NCBI GenBank assembly: GCA_033980235.1
Contig: CM067072.1
Coordinates: 26,070,192-26,134,191, forward strand
Reading direction: 5' to 3'
From: Diadema setosum
Taxonomy: Eukaryota > Echinodermata > Echinoidea > Diadematoida > Diadematidae
DNA: 64,000 bases
Every line of letters starts with the position of its first letter. Position 1 is the first letter of the stretch. Positions 12,426-23,800 of the stretch are shown here, one piece after another. The notes below the pieces were generated by a model, which did not search any database, had not been told where the DNA came from, and saw nothing but the letters and a program-made list of their open reading frames with translations. A program made the translations under genes and the position numbers.

Positions 12426-13646
12426 TTACCGTTTAAAATTTCGTTATCCATTCATGTATTACATGCTCCCCATAATACTCCTCTATAAATTAACAGGGCC
12501 TGACTGGATGCATTTCGGCTTGCTTTGCATCTGTATGTTATAGCGAGCATGATTCACTGATTCATTGTCAGAGGTAATAAAACATACATAGAGGTCGTTA
12601 TTTCGCAGTTGGTCTCTTTGAATATGCAAATAGATGTGTTATCTGAAAGCCCCTAACTCTCCGTATATGATTTCACAGGAATTTGCATCAATTACTTACA
12701 TATAGGAAGAATGAGATGGAGCAGCCCCCCACGCCCCCTTCCTCTGTCTATCTGGCAACTGCTGGCTGCATGTTTTTTTTTTTCCTAACTGAAAGAGAAC
12801 CGCGGAACCCGCCAATCTCTCTGCAACAGGTCCTTACAGTTGACACACACCATTTGTTTGTACACCTGGGAACACACGCATAATTCATGCAGGAGAGTTA
12901 GAGGATTTGGATTGGGTCAAGAGTACAAACCCAAACATCGTGACATCCCCCGAAAGATAAAGACACAATCTAGACAATTATCATACTTCATTGCTGAAAG
13001 AATCTCTCTCCATATGGGCCTCGAAACTCTCGCGCAATGTTTTAGTATAACTCCAAATGGACGTCCCTGCGTTGGAGTTGACTTGGTATAAATGGGGTCA
13101 AAGCATGTATTGTTTCATTCAGACTGGAAAAGCAGTGTGAGAATTTTCTTTTTGATATGATTCGAAAACAAAATGAAAAAGCCAGAATCACAGATGTGAA
13201 TCAAACGAGTTCTCATTGGCATCATCGCCATTATGAGTCGACCCTTGAGTTGCATAGAGGTCATTTCTTAATTCAATCAGAAGAAATTGATGCCAAATTA
13301 TTCGACGGTTATTCGACTGAAGACTGATAACAGTAATTAATAGTTGCTTATTTATATGCAAGAAGTTATCAACACTCTCATGTACAGTAGGATATCCCTC
13401 ATCCAATTTCCCTAAATATGCGAGGCTCGACATCTAAACAGTGGTGGTCATGGTGGGTAAGGATCACCAGATATGTAAACAGCGGCACAGTTCTGTTAGA
13501 AATGATGTATGCTTTGTGCATGGCCGTTCCCAAGATTTCTTTTTTTTTTGTATGTGTGTACATCGTTTTTATGCTTTCTTTTCATCCAGAAAAAGGGGAG
13601 AATAACTTGCGGCTCTGTGATTGATAACTGCATGCATTTCTTTTAG

Positions 13647-13762
13647 GTGCCCTGATTAGGATTGCAAAATGGCCGCTAGTCTTCACGGCCGCATTCAGTC
13701 TAAATTCGGCCAAATTCTGTTTTCCCCTCTTTGCCCAAATTGTACAGCCAAGTTTAATGAAG
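13647..13762 (+). CDS. Candidate short coding exon with start codon
   Basis: TTTCTTTTAG ends at 13646, a strong 3' splice site. An ATG in good context (AAAATGGCC) lies at 13669, and the frame stays open to 13762, where AG|GTACCT resembles a 5' splice site. An in-frame TAG just upstream supports this ATG. The 31-residue product starts MAASLHGRIQSKFG and contains a CPNC pair. In the genomic frame the reading stops a few codons past the proposed donor, as expected for an intron. No family was recognised and no partner exon was found. All signals are short and could coincide by chance. Confidence 0.3.
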
Positions 13763-13886
13763 GTACCTAAGAATAGAAGTAGGCATATGACATTATATTA
13801 CATCTACTATCATTTCATGAATATGTAGTGTCATGGAAAAAATGTTTATGTCTCAGTTCAATACTGAATAATTATATCAGACGTGT

Positions 13887-13945
13887 AGGGGGTGTTGCAA
13901 GAAAGTCGAGTTGCAATTAATTGCAACTTTCTTGCAACACCCCCT
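13887..13945. mobile_element. 59-bp near-perfect palindrome (mini-MITE)
   Basis: Arms 13887-13906 and 13926-13945 (AGGGGGTGTTGCAAGAAAGT and complement) are perfect over 20 bp. The centre AGTTGCAATTAATTGCAACT is itself palindromic. Flanks are T and T, fitting a TA-type target. It has the structure of a very short foldback MITE. Confidence 0.5.
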
Positions 13946-14083
13946 TAGTGAACCTAGTCACAGTGTCAATACGTGGTGTCTGAAGCACGTTCTCATACCT
14001 GTTAATTTTCACATGAGTACCATGGTTTATAGTTTGTAGTCATTTTAGTGTTTTATTAAATTATCTGTTTTTCCATAAGTTTC

Positions 14084-14106
14084 TTTTTTTTTTGGGGGGG
14101 GGGGGG
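14084..14106 (+). repeat. T10G13 composite homopolymer
   Basis: Ten T followed directly by thirteen G. A perfect AGTGGCC/GGCCACT hairpin follows within the next 50 bases. Confidence 0.95.
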
Positions 14107-15197
14107 AGCACCAAACTTGATGACTGTAGTGGCCACAAAGGGCCACTGTGTGGAGGTTTGCCCTCCGTCTAGGTAACTCGATATTTAATGATTTTCCACG
14201 ATTTTTTCACATCAAGTTCTTTGTAATGAATCTCTCTTGTTTGCTTTATTTCGCTGTTTTTGCCAATAACAATGATCAAAGTCAGCTAGATGAGATGGTG
14301 TGGAGTTTCCCTTTAATGGCATAGCTCGTGACAGTTTGGTGATGATGCTAATCCGAGGGTTCACTCTAATGTGACATACAGATTGTGTGCAGGCGACTGA
14401 GCGCATCGCGACTGTGTCCATTTGTGTCCCTCATAATTTAATCAAGATGAACCCAAAACGACTCCCGACGTGTTATGAATGCGATATGAATTATGAATGT
14501 TTCTCGACACTGTTGCAAACACCAGAAATAAGTTAGCTGCGTGTCTGTCTGCCAGTCCGTCTGTCTGTGACAGTGTCTGTGTCTATGTCGAAATACACAT
14601 TTGGGATATCTTCATTCGGAGAGTGTTATGTGAGTTGGGGCCTCAGTGTTTTGGGTCTTTGTTGTTATGTTTTCTTTTTTCTTTCGTTTATGCAAAATCT
14701 ATTACAAAGATGGATTATAATAGCCGTGGCAGAGGCGAATTTGCCTTTAGCAAATTGATACGTGAATACTGCAAGTCTGCTCGAAGATCTGCTCGGTCTT
14801 AATGTCTGCTGCAGTACCCTCCTTGTAAATTTGTGTTCGCCTCCTCAAAGCATAATCATCTCTTTCCCTGGAATCAATGTAAATGATAACGATATTGATC
14901 ATTATGCTAACAGCAATTACAACAATTACATTGAAAATAGTAGTACTTCTCATACTATATTAATCTTCACAAAGCTAACGGTGATAATGGATGCTTCTTT
15001 TAACAGCAATATCAACAAAGGTAACGATAGACAATTAATTTCGTTTCCTCATCGAAAAAAATAAAATTATTCAAATTCGCACTGTTAGAGGTTACTTCTT
15101 TGAAAAAAGTATATTTTTGAAAAAAAAATTCCTGTTTCTTTTCCTGAAGATGGAATTCAACTCAATTGAGAGTTACTCCATTTTCAGAAATATATAC
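14107..15197. other. Non-genic stretch
   Basis: A 101-codon frame at 14497-14802 looks non-coding in composition. No repeat family was recognised. Confidence 0.5.
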
Positions 15198-15218
15198 TTT
15201 TTTTTTTGGGGGGGGGGG
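15198..15218 (+). repeat. T10G11 composite homopolymer
   Basis: Ten T joined directly to eleven G, the same arrangement as at 14084. Confidence 0.95.
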
Positions 15219-15606
15219 ATTTGATTTAATTTAAATTCTCAGGGAGCGTGTCAATCTGAAGAAATATCGATAGAGTTGATGGTACTATTGATCCTTTGAT
15301 GGCAGACAAAATTAAATGAGTCTGCAAAGCCTTACTTTGTATCACAAGAGGGGGACAAACAACAATGCCGTGAAATTTTCTAGATGCAAAAGGCAGTCTA
15401 GGCTCCGGGAGAAGGAGGGAGTCTTAGAATCGCCAAATTATCGACCACTATGTTCTGCCATATTCCCATCGTAATTAAACGTCAATCTTTCGCTGGTCCG
15501 TATAATGAACCGACCTCGAAGAGAACATTCCAGTAATAGGGCATCTATAGGAGAGTTAGTCCAACCCGACTCCATCTATCCTTTCTTTTCAACATGCTTT
15601 CTGAGT

Positions 15607-15990
15607 TTGTTTGTTTGTTTCATTTCCATCTGAGAAGATGGCTGGATAGCCCATGTTCAGCTGCACGAGCTGGTCTTCCATGGAATTCAGTTGGATGTTA
15701 GGCGGGACCACTTCACCAGGTTATGCACCCTGCTCTTTGCGATGAATGAATGGATCGGGATCTTTTACGTGCATGAGCTGTGACTCTCTCACACACATGA
15801 CCTCCATTTTATGTCCTATCCGAGGGACGGAGTGTTTTAATTACTTCTTACTAAAGGCAGGTACTCTCACCTCCCTGCTAGAGGGAACGGAATGATTTCA
15901 CACAACATTGCTCAGTTCCACTTGGGAATCGAACCCAGATCCTTTAGATCTAGAGGCAGACGCTCTACCGACTGAGCCAACTCACCGCCC
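15607..15990 (-). mobile_element. tRNA-derived SINE, full length, minus strand
   Basis: On the minus strand the element starts near 15990 with GGGCGGTGAG and carries an A box (TGGCTCAGTCGGTAG, 15965-15979) and a B box (GGTTCGATTCC, 15925-15935), together a tRNA-like RNA polymerase III promoter. The tRNA-like head spans about 15915-15990. A body of about 300 bp follows with no ORF, and the element ends in a short (AAAC)n tail at about 15607-15630. The head-body-tail layout and 385-bp length are typical of tRNA-SINEs. The conserved body may belong to one of the shared metazoan SINE core domains, but I could not assign it. The tRNA isotype is uncertain. Confidence 0.8.
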
Positions 15991-17040
15991 TACTAGATCA
16001 AACCCTACTCAAACTCAAATTCCGGACTTAACAGTGTCTGGCGATATTTTCTTGGCTCGCCTAATCGATAGATGTATAGATACGTGTAATAAATAAATGC
16101 CGGATATCTGACACAGTCTAAAGCTACAAAATTAATGAAGATATGAAGAGTTCGCGCAGCACCTCTGCGATAGACACTGGTCGTAGTTTGGCGTTTGCAA
16201 CTATTATGAGAATTAAACACAATCGTTCCAAACACCATGCAAATGCTGATACCGAAGATCATTTATTTGAATATAATTCGTGTGATATAGTATGTATTGT
16301 CTGCATTTATCTAGGAGATCTCTGCACAAGATTTGCCACTGACTCTAGCTAGAGAGACATAAATTTCTTTCAGGGAGTATCAGACCGTACAACAGAATTA
16401 TCAAGTAAGTACTGTATCTTTCTCAACGGATAAGAGAAAAGCTACGAAAAAAAAGTGGATGCGCTAAGTTGAGACCGCTTAATATAAGATGGCAATAGAA
16501 AATACATGAAGATATACACAATTCCACCGCGTACACACAAGCCAGAATGCTAACAGCACTCTACAACAATCACATGCAAATCATACATACGAAAAAACAG
16601 TTAAGGACATATTTCTAACCTACAAAAGGATATTGTTACAAGTGTAAGTATGAATAACAAAATGATAAACTTTCAGGGAAATATAACCTCTTCGCAGCCA
16701 TTCTTGACGAAAGGCTAAGACGTTACCAAAGAATAAGTGGCTGTGTACTTCACAGTCAGAATCAGTTGGCCTTTTTAAGGCCAACACCTCTCTCTTGAAA
16801 ACAGAGAGCAAAATCAATACGACAAAAGGGAGAGAAGTCCCACACTAGTAGATGCAGATCACCCGAGCGTTCATTTCTACCCAGGTCTAGAACAAAGGTG
16901 ACACTGAAGATCGATAACTCCGAAGCAACACGGATCTAGTCTTTTCGAAGGCTTCCCACATTCCTTTTTTTAAAACTTTGTCTTATCACCTCTCCCCCTT
17001 ACCTTTGTATGTATCTCTATGTCTCATACTTTAAATATGT
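15991..17040. other. Non-genic stretch
   Basis: Unique sequence. Two overlapping frames on opposite strands (16005-16262 and 16143-16352) are unconvincing. No repeat was recognised. Confidence 0.5.
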
Positions 17041-17145
17041 ATTAGCGGTGGCCCGGTAGCCCGGGGCCATCAAAAATTTCCAAAAAGGTTATTTTTTGGT
17101 GGTTCGATTACCACAGTAAAAAGTTATTGTCGAGGCGGGACACTT
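17041..17145 (+). repeat. Dispersed repeat, copy 1
   Basis: Shares ATTAGCGGT, GGGCCA, a TTTCCAAAA-GG-TAT block and GGGCACTTAA-like words, in the same order, with 48371-48545. It is GC-richer than its surroundings. The source is unknown; it could be a fragment of a transposed or duplicated exon. Confidence 0.5.
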
Positions 17146-17310
17146 AATGATACAATTTCAAATACTAACAGAGTTATTTTATTTACAACAGATTTTTGAG
17201 GTTGACAACAATCACACAAAATCTAATTGATCACCGTACATTCCCCATGCAGTACACATACACTGTATTACATTTCTGATTGCCGAAGTGTTTATCCAAC
17301 TGTACTAATT

Positions 17311-17473
<163 letters not shown>

Positions 17474-17490
17474 GTTATTATGAGAAGAAG

Positions 17491-17660
17491 AAGGAATATC
17501 GAATACGCCAATTGTAGTTCCAACAAGAAGGTTTTTATTCACAAAATTTTCGGCCCGCCTCGGGCCTTGGTATATACTGACGAAGGCCGGAGGCGGGTCG
17601 AAAATTTTGTGAATAAAAACCTTCTTGTTGGAACTACAATTGGCGTATTCGAGATTCCTT
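17491..17660. mobile_element. Foldback element, about 78-bp arms
   Basis: Arms 17491-17568 and 17583-17660 are inverted copies with only a few mismatches, separated by a 14-base loop. Each arm contains ATTTTGTGAATAAAAACCTT (or its complement) next to a GGCCnGAGGCGGGYC block. The right arm plus loop carries a hammerhead-like core. The architecture resembles terminal fragments of Penelope-like elements, which are often arranged as inverted copies and carry hammerhead motifs. No ORF. A (TA)n tract abuts the left side. Confidence 0.6.
17577..17603 (+). ncRNA. Hammerhead-ribozyme-like core
   Basis: CTGACGA (17577-17583), one A, a 4-bp stem GGCC/GGTC (17585-17588 with 17596-17599, one G-U pair) and GAAA (17600-17603) reproduce the order of the conserved hammerhead core and stem II. 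Stem III, stem I and the cleavage triplet are not clearly identifiable, and the extra A before stem II departs from the minimal consensus. It is probably a decayed or minimal ribozyme of a Penelope-like element; activity cannot be judged. Confidence 0.35.
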
Positions 17661-19097
17661 CTTATTATTATTATATGTATCCATATATATCAATGAAAAT
17701 TAATGACATATTACTGCACAGAATGATCTCGATGCAAGCATCTTTATAGTATCTGGTTATGTGCCATAACTCGCATCGCACACGCTGCTCGCCATTGCGA
17801 GATCTGGAATTCTCTTCAGTTGCCACTGATATTTCACGACGCGCACATTTCTGGCAAACACTAACATACTTTTTTAGCAACCCGAGTGTAGGGTAATGAT
17901 GATGAAAACATTAAATATGACGAGTTCTTACACTTGACATGCGAATTCCTTGATAATGAATGACACGCGCACATATGCAGATGCAATTAAATCTGCGGCA
18001 GAGGAGCTCTCTGTTAACGGCAGGGCCTAGAGTCATTCAATAATTTTAACTGCGGGTAAAGTTGGCCACATTAAAGCTGCCTATACGTTACGCACTTCTT
18101 TTCTTCTACATTTCAGCGAAAATATCAAACGGTGTGCTCGAGCTTTTAACTGTAAATCTGTGGCACTAAGAAGCCACGAAATTATCCCTCTATTCACCCC
18201 CGCCGCCATGAAAAAAATGACGGAACATTAATCATGACAAACGAAAAAAGTTCCTTGAGAGCACTTTCGAAGAGGGAATCGAGAGAGCTAGAAATGCGAG
18301 AAACTAGAAACGAGGCATGAAAAGAAGAGTTGCCCATGTTTTGCCACAAAGACACCTACAATACTCCCATTAAAAGATACTGAAAGAGAAGCAACAAAAA
18401 TCAATGCATTTTAGCGCAATACATTGTTCTCAATCCTCAGGAGAGGAATTGTTCCACCGTCGCAATTTGACACCCTCGCCTAATGGAAGGGGTCCGCATT
18501 AACTAAGGTATACAAAAGGATATTTCAAAAAAGCAACGATCAATCACCCTCAATGTTTGTGGTGTACCTGTTCGAGGACCCACTCAGGTACCTCTGCAGC
18601 GCCCATTGATTTCAATTAACGATCTTAAGTGTGTTTGAAATGGTTCTGACACGTCAGCTTCAAGTTCGCGATTGTATTGGGCGAGAGCCGCAGACTTTGC
18701 AACAGACAGACAACGAGCAAAGAGAACTATTAGATCCCAAACTCGGGAAGAGGTTCCGTCCTTTAGCTAAAATCCATCTGATGAGGTCGTCTCAATCTGT
18801 GTTGTTTGTCGGTTGGCGAATTCGTTTGAGTGTTTGTTTTCACAACAACATATCAACATAATTATGCCATAGCGAAATTTGTACTCTGTTGACAATGTAA
18901 GTACAGGCTGGAGATTCGTTCAAAAAATGATGTAAATCAGACAATTGATTAGAATATGACCTCTTGAATATCGGTAAATCATCTTTAAATTGACCTGAAC
19001 TGATCACATAATCACAACCAGTAATACATGTCTCTTTTACTAGACAAGGTAAAGCAGGTTAATCATGCAAACTCAATTAGATTTGAGGGTTGTCATC

Positions 19098-19100
<3 letters not shown>
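17661..19100. other. Non-genic stretch
   Basis: Unique AT-rich DNA with an ATT-rich fringe at the left. A 76-codon frame at 18631-18861 has no recognisable similarity. Confidence 0.5.

Positions 19101-19144
<44 letters not shown>
19101..19144 (+). repeat. (AG)22 microsatellite
   Basis: Uninterrupted AG dinucleotides, a homopurine tract. Confidence 0.97.
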
Positions 19145-19147
<3 letters not shown>

Positions 19148-20349
19148 AAACGGCTATCATTTCCCAGAAAGTGTGGTAAGATTTATGTGACCAGCGTGCT
19201 CAAATTCCCTTGAATCGGCAATGAAGAGAACAGAAGAGACGAGAAGGTAAGACTGACCGACATAGAAACTTTCGTTACTTTTGCCCCTTGCGATGATCTC
19301 TCTTCTGTTATTTGAGCTTCATCGACATTGCTTTTTGCGGTAAATTTCACGGACTGCAAGTAATACACATGTCCAACTAAAGATTCAAGTTGAAAATCAT
19401 GTAAGCCCAGATAAAAAAGAAGGAAAAAATCCAATTCATATTTGTAATACACAGTTTGAAAAAAGGGAAGTTTACTAAAGAGATTTAAATCATGGTGTAA
19501 TGATTTCTTTTCGTTGAGATGCGATCTTTATACTTTCAATAGCCTAGCTTGCTTGCATTAGTGTGCAATGGTTGTCGTTTTGTGTTTTCAAGGAATAAAT
19601 CATTATTGTCTTTGGTATTAATATGCTTTACATAATGTTCGTTTTTCTGACTGTTGTTTAAGAAAACCGTCCTCACGCGGTTATTCTTGTGTCCTTCTTG
19701 TAGTACAAGTAAATGAAGCTGGCACGCTTTGTAAATGTTATAGACGTACGAAGAAATATTAGAAACCTACTTTAAATATGAATCAAAACATTCTTCAAGC
19801 ATTGGGATGTTTATGACAGTTTTGAAATAAGTGTAAAAGCTGGCTTATTCTGTGTTATAAAGTTGTTCGATCACACTCGTAAATACCACCCTGCAGAGCT
19901 TTCCTGCTTTTTCTATGTTTCATTGTCATGTGGTGAACATACAATTTTGTTTTCTTTCCGCGTAACGTAGAACATGATAATTGATTCAAATATTTTCCCT
20001 TTTGGTCCCAGATTTAGCATGTTTAGGGCGATAGAAATCTGTTCTTAGAAGGGTACTAGTATAGCTTCTTCTCTCTGTCTTTTTAATCATCTCTCTGTTG
20101 CAATCGTGAGCCGTGAATAATATGCAGTGGCAGCCTGGCCTTATTTTTTAAATTGCATTTTAAAATTTTACTTTATTTCTGCTGTTTTTTCTCAAGAAAA
20201 AAGGGGTGAATTCAAGGTGAAGGGAAGGGGGGAGGGACACTATGGCCAGGCTTGATTTCGCTTTATTAAAAAATATGGGTATAAGGGACCATAAATTGCA
20301 AATCTTTTGTGGTTGTCAATACTGCACTATATTGCAATATAATTATCAT
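19145..20349. other. Non-genic stretch
   Basis: AT-rich, with no convincing frame or repeat. Confidence 0.5.
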
Positions 20350-20830
20350 TTTCTTATACGTTTATTCATATTCATTTTCATTCATTTCATTTTATGTCAT
20401 TTCATATTAATTCAAGGACAATATTTATTTATCATTACTTATTACTTCTTTTTTTATTTTAAAGATTTGAATTTCTTCAAATGATTAGGGAGAGCATTCC
20501 ATACAGCAGATCCCTGGTGTCTTAGACATTTTTGAGTCACCAAGATTGGCTGGTTTAGATGAATGTTATTGCAAACACGGGTTGGATATGAATGTTTTTT
20601 TTTATGATAAATAATCATAAAAAACTTGAGGTAACATAAATTATTTTGGTATACTTGAACATGAATGTTCCTGTTAGAAAAGCATAGATATCATTTAATT
20701 TGAGAAGTTTTAATTAATGAAATAAAGGGTCAGTGTATGTGTTACAAGGGTAGAATTTGTCGAAATTGTCACAGCCTTCTTCAGCAATAGAAAAAAGCTT
20801 ATATACATAATTTTATATATTCTTTGTTTA
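20350..20830 (-). pseudogene. Non-LTR retrotransposon: C-terminal RT region and 3' tail
   Basis: Reading the minus strand from about 20810, the translation gives LLKKAVTI, TDPLF (about 20721-20734), KLLKLNDIY (about 20686-20712), then HSYPTR, then RHQGSAVWNALPNHLKKF (WNALPNH at 20481-20501). This order (KKAxR, HTDPLF, L+ILK+ND+, HSYNTR, WNxLP) is the conserved C-terminal region of non-LTR retrotransposon ORF2 proteins of the Jockey/CR1/L2 kind. An in-frame TAA inside the LKLLK region, a TGA further on, and a frameshift at an A9 run show that it is dead. After the stop come a short AT-rich 3' UTR and a tail of ATGAAATG-type repeats (about 20360-20415). The upstream part of the element is missing here. 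Confidence 0.75.
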
Positions 20831-23800
20831 AGGCAAAGAAGTTTTACTTTGACAGTATTCCTTTTCCTATTTTTGGAAGCCGTTCTTAGATATAGGGCAA
20901 AATGTCTTTAGCGTAGGTGTGCTCTCTAACAATAATTAGAGACCTGCCTTCATCAGCATGATCAGTGCTAAAGGTACCAATTTATACACTATTTACAGAC
21001 GAGAGGGATGAAGTGGGTAAAACGCCTAATCCATGTATATCCAGGATTTGTTGTTGATGCTGCTTTTGGTGCTCAGAGAACCCAGTAATTCCAGTTAAGA
21101 GTCTAAAATCTTAGCCACTGTATAACATTCCATCCGAGAAAGGTGCGAACACGTCTCTTTATGTAAATATGTTGTAATATAACAGGAAAAGAAAGAAAGA
21201 AAGAAAAAAGGGAGAAATTTAGGCAGGCTTTTAGATGCCCCTGCCGGCTCGAGTATTATGTGCATATCGTATTGTGCTACATCTCCCAGGCATGTCCACT
21301 TGATATCGAATCTACACCCACTAACTACCTCTCAAAAATAATGTCCTATTCAGAAAAGAAATTTCCCATTCCACTCAGCTCCTCGCCAATGTCAGAAACT
21401 TCCCCCGTATTCTAATCATAATAGCTAATATTATACCCTGTGCAGTGTTCATTAGGTATAAACTGCACGTGCGTCCCTTCCCGCAATATACAATCGGCAA
21501 CAGAAGACGTTTTGGGCTATTTTGTTTTCCGAGTAAAACCTGAGTTAAGTATAGAAGTAAGAGGCACTTGAGGTTGGCAGGATATTTTTTACTTTCTCTT
21601 CATAATAACCTTCAGTTGCAGATCGTCACTACATCACGCTATACGATAGCGGAATATTTTCCTCTGCGTTTAATGATATCGCTATAATTGTTACCCTAAA
21701 ATCCTCTATACGATTCGAATTTATCTCTTTCGTCGTCAGTAAAGATTACGATAATTATGGTGTGTCCGTATAGAGCCATTCCTATATGCATATGATATAC
21801 AGGTATTTAATTAGACTCCCTCTGCAAAGAGAAGTACAATAGGTCATGATTTCGACGAATATCGCATCTTTTAAGAAGGATAAAACCCACAGCCTCCCCA
21901 CATATTATACATAATACAGGGCCTACACGTAATACATATATGTACGTGCATGTGTGTGTGTGTGCGTGTGTGTGTGTGTCAGAGAAAGAGAAAAAAATGT
22001 GTTCAGGTATGCGTCCCTGTGTGAGCATAGTCTTTATTCTCTTGTTCCAAAATTTCAGGGCATATTTCTTTCATATTCACAAATAATATTTCAGCAGGAA
22101 ACACCCAACCTGGCTTTTCTCGCGTAAATAGGGTGAAATTGCAAAAGATGCGGGCTATCGCTTCCACTACACACCACATCCCTCACAAGTCAGAATTATT
22201 GCCTCTTTGTTTATACGCCCGTGTAAACTGGCGAACGCGCGATCCAAGGGGTAAGTGTAACCGAGATGGGGGACACCGGAATGTTGCCAATACATTGCAC
22301 CTTTCATCGCGTCCCTGTTTTGCCGGATGACTGGTGTTTATTAAGGTCCCGCTTTACAATGCACAGGGCAGTGGCTCAGCCGTTTTCTCGACACACATCG
22401 CTTCATAGGAGTGTGAAAGTGCATAAAACGCGCGTTCGTCTACGGGAGATAACTCTCACTTTATCAGCTGTTTATACTATATGGCAGAGCTGCCTTCAAT
22501 ATATTGATTATGCCTTTAATGGTTTACTAAGTTTCATTCGTTTCCTCGCTATTCTCCAATTCTCAAATACCTTTGATATAAAATATGCTCTCTATTGATT
22601 GCTTGATTTTGTCGAATGCTTATTCTTTTTTTTTTCTTCACCTCAGATTTCGACAGTAGATCTTTTCCTTTGCTGCATAATTTTGATAAAGTTCTTTTTT
22701 CTATCTCATTTGTCTAGGAGCGTATCCGTTCTTAGAACTGGGAATAGCAAAGCTTTACATAAGTGATACCTTTGTCCCTGCATGTTATCAAAAGTGATTC
22801 ACCATTTTTGATGTTGTTAATAACAAACTAACATAAATTACAAAAAAAAGGTGTAAAACTGGAAGACAAGCAACATACTGTGTCAACCGTCTTGAGATAT
22901 GTTGAGAGGATTGAGAGAAGATCGTTGCATCTTGACAAGATTAGATCAAAATTCTCTGCCGGATGAAACACGCTGGCCTAATTACAGGGAGAAATCGTGT
23001 CTGGGTGTGAAGAAGGCGCTCCGCCATTGTGTCTTGGCATGCAAGTACACGCCCGTCCCGACCGTGGGGAGAGGGAAAGGGGGCGGCGTATAAGGGGGTG
23101 GGGAGAAGGTTGCATCATTTACCCCATTTTTTTATTTATGAAGGGGAGCGTGTAAAATATTACCGTCGTCTTAAATATAGCTTGGAAGTTACACAACACA
23201 CGCCACCTCCGGAGACTTTCGAGAGAGTTGTCCCCGAAATGCTGCTCATGACGTCACCACCTTGAGTCCAAGCCTGTGGCCATGCCTGCATTACGCGTTT
23301 TTCATCTCGTCCGGCCACGTCAATAACGTGTTTGGTTCCTATCGCGTCTATTTTCGTTCATACTTGCTATTAAATCAAGTTCTCGTGGGGCATTACACAT
23401 TAGCCCACCTATATTTCCCCCCGGACTCTAGCTGGTTTCTGGTCATTATCAGCCAGAGTGGTTTCATTCTGTGTTTACTTTCTTGTTCAAATTTCAAAGC
23501 TGCTATTTTTGAGCTGCTTTTACATTAAACTTTAAGTGGCTATCGCCACTCTGGTAAACTTAAAGACAGACATGAGTCTTTTTGTCGACGTGATGTATTC
23601 AAATTTAATCCATTCCTTTCGAAATGAAATCCCCCACGGACTTTCGAACATGACGCACGAGTTTGGGTACTCAAAGACTTTAATGATACACATGCCTCTA
23701 TGTTGTATAAAAGCTAGTTTCTTTCTTGACATTTATCTATTTTTTTTTTCACTAGGAATGTTGTCGCTCTGTTTTCAAGTATGTTGACATATATGCGGTT

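Noticed and set aside
14497..14802. 101-codon plus-strand frame
   Set aside because: Composition and context look random, with no flanking signals.
15915..15990. A functional tRNA gene
   Set aside because: The tRNA-like head continues into a 300-bp body and an (AAAC)n tail, so it is a SINE. The cloverleaf is not complete enough for a gene call.
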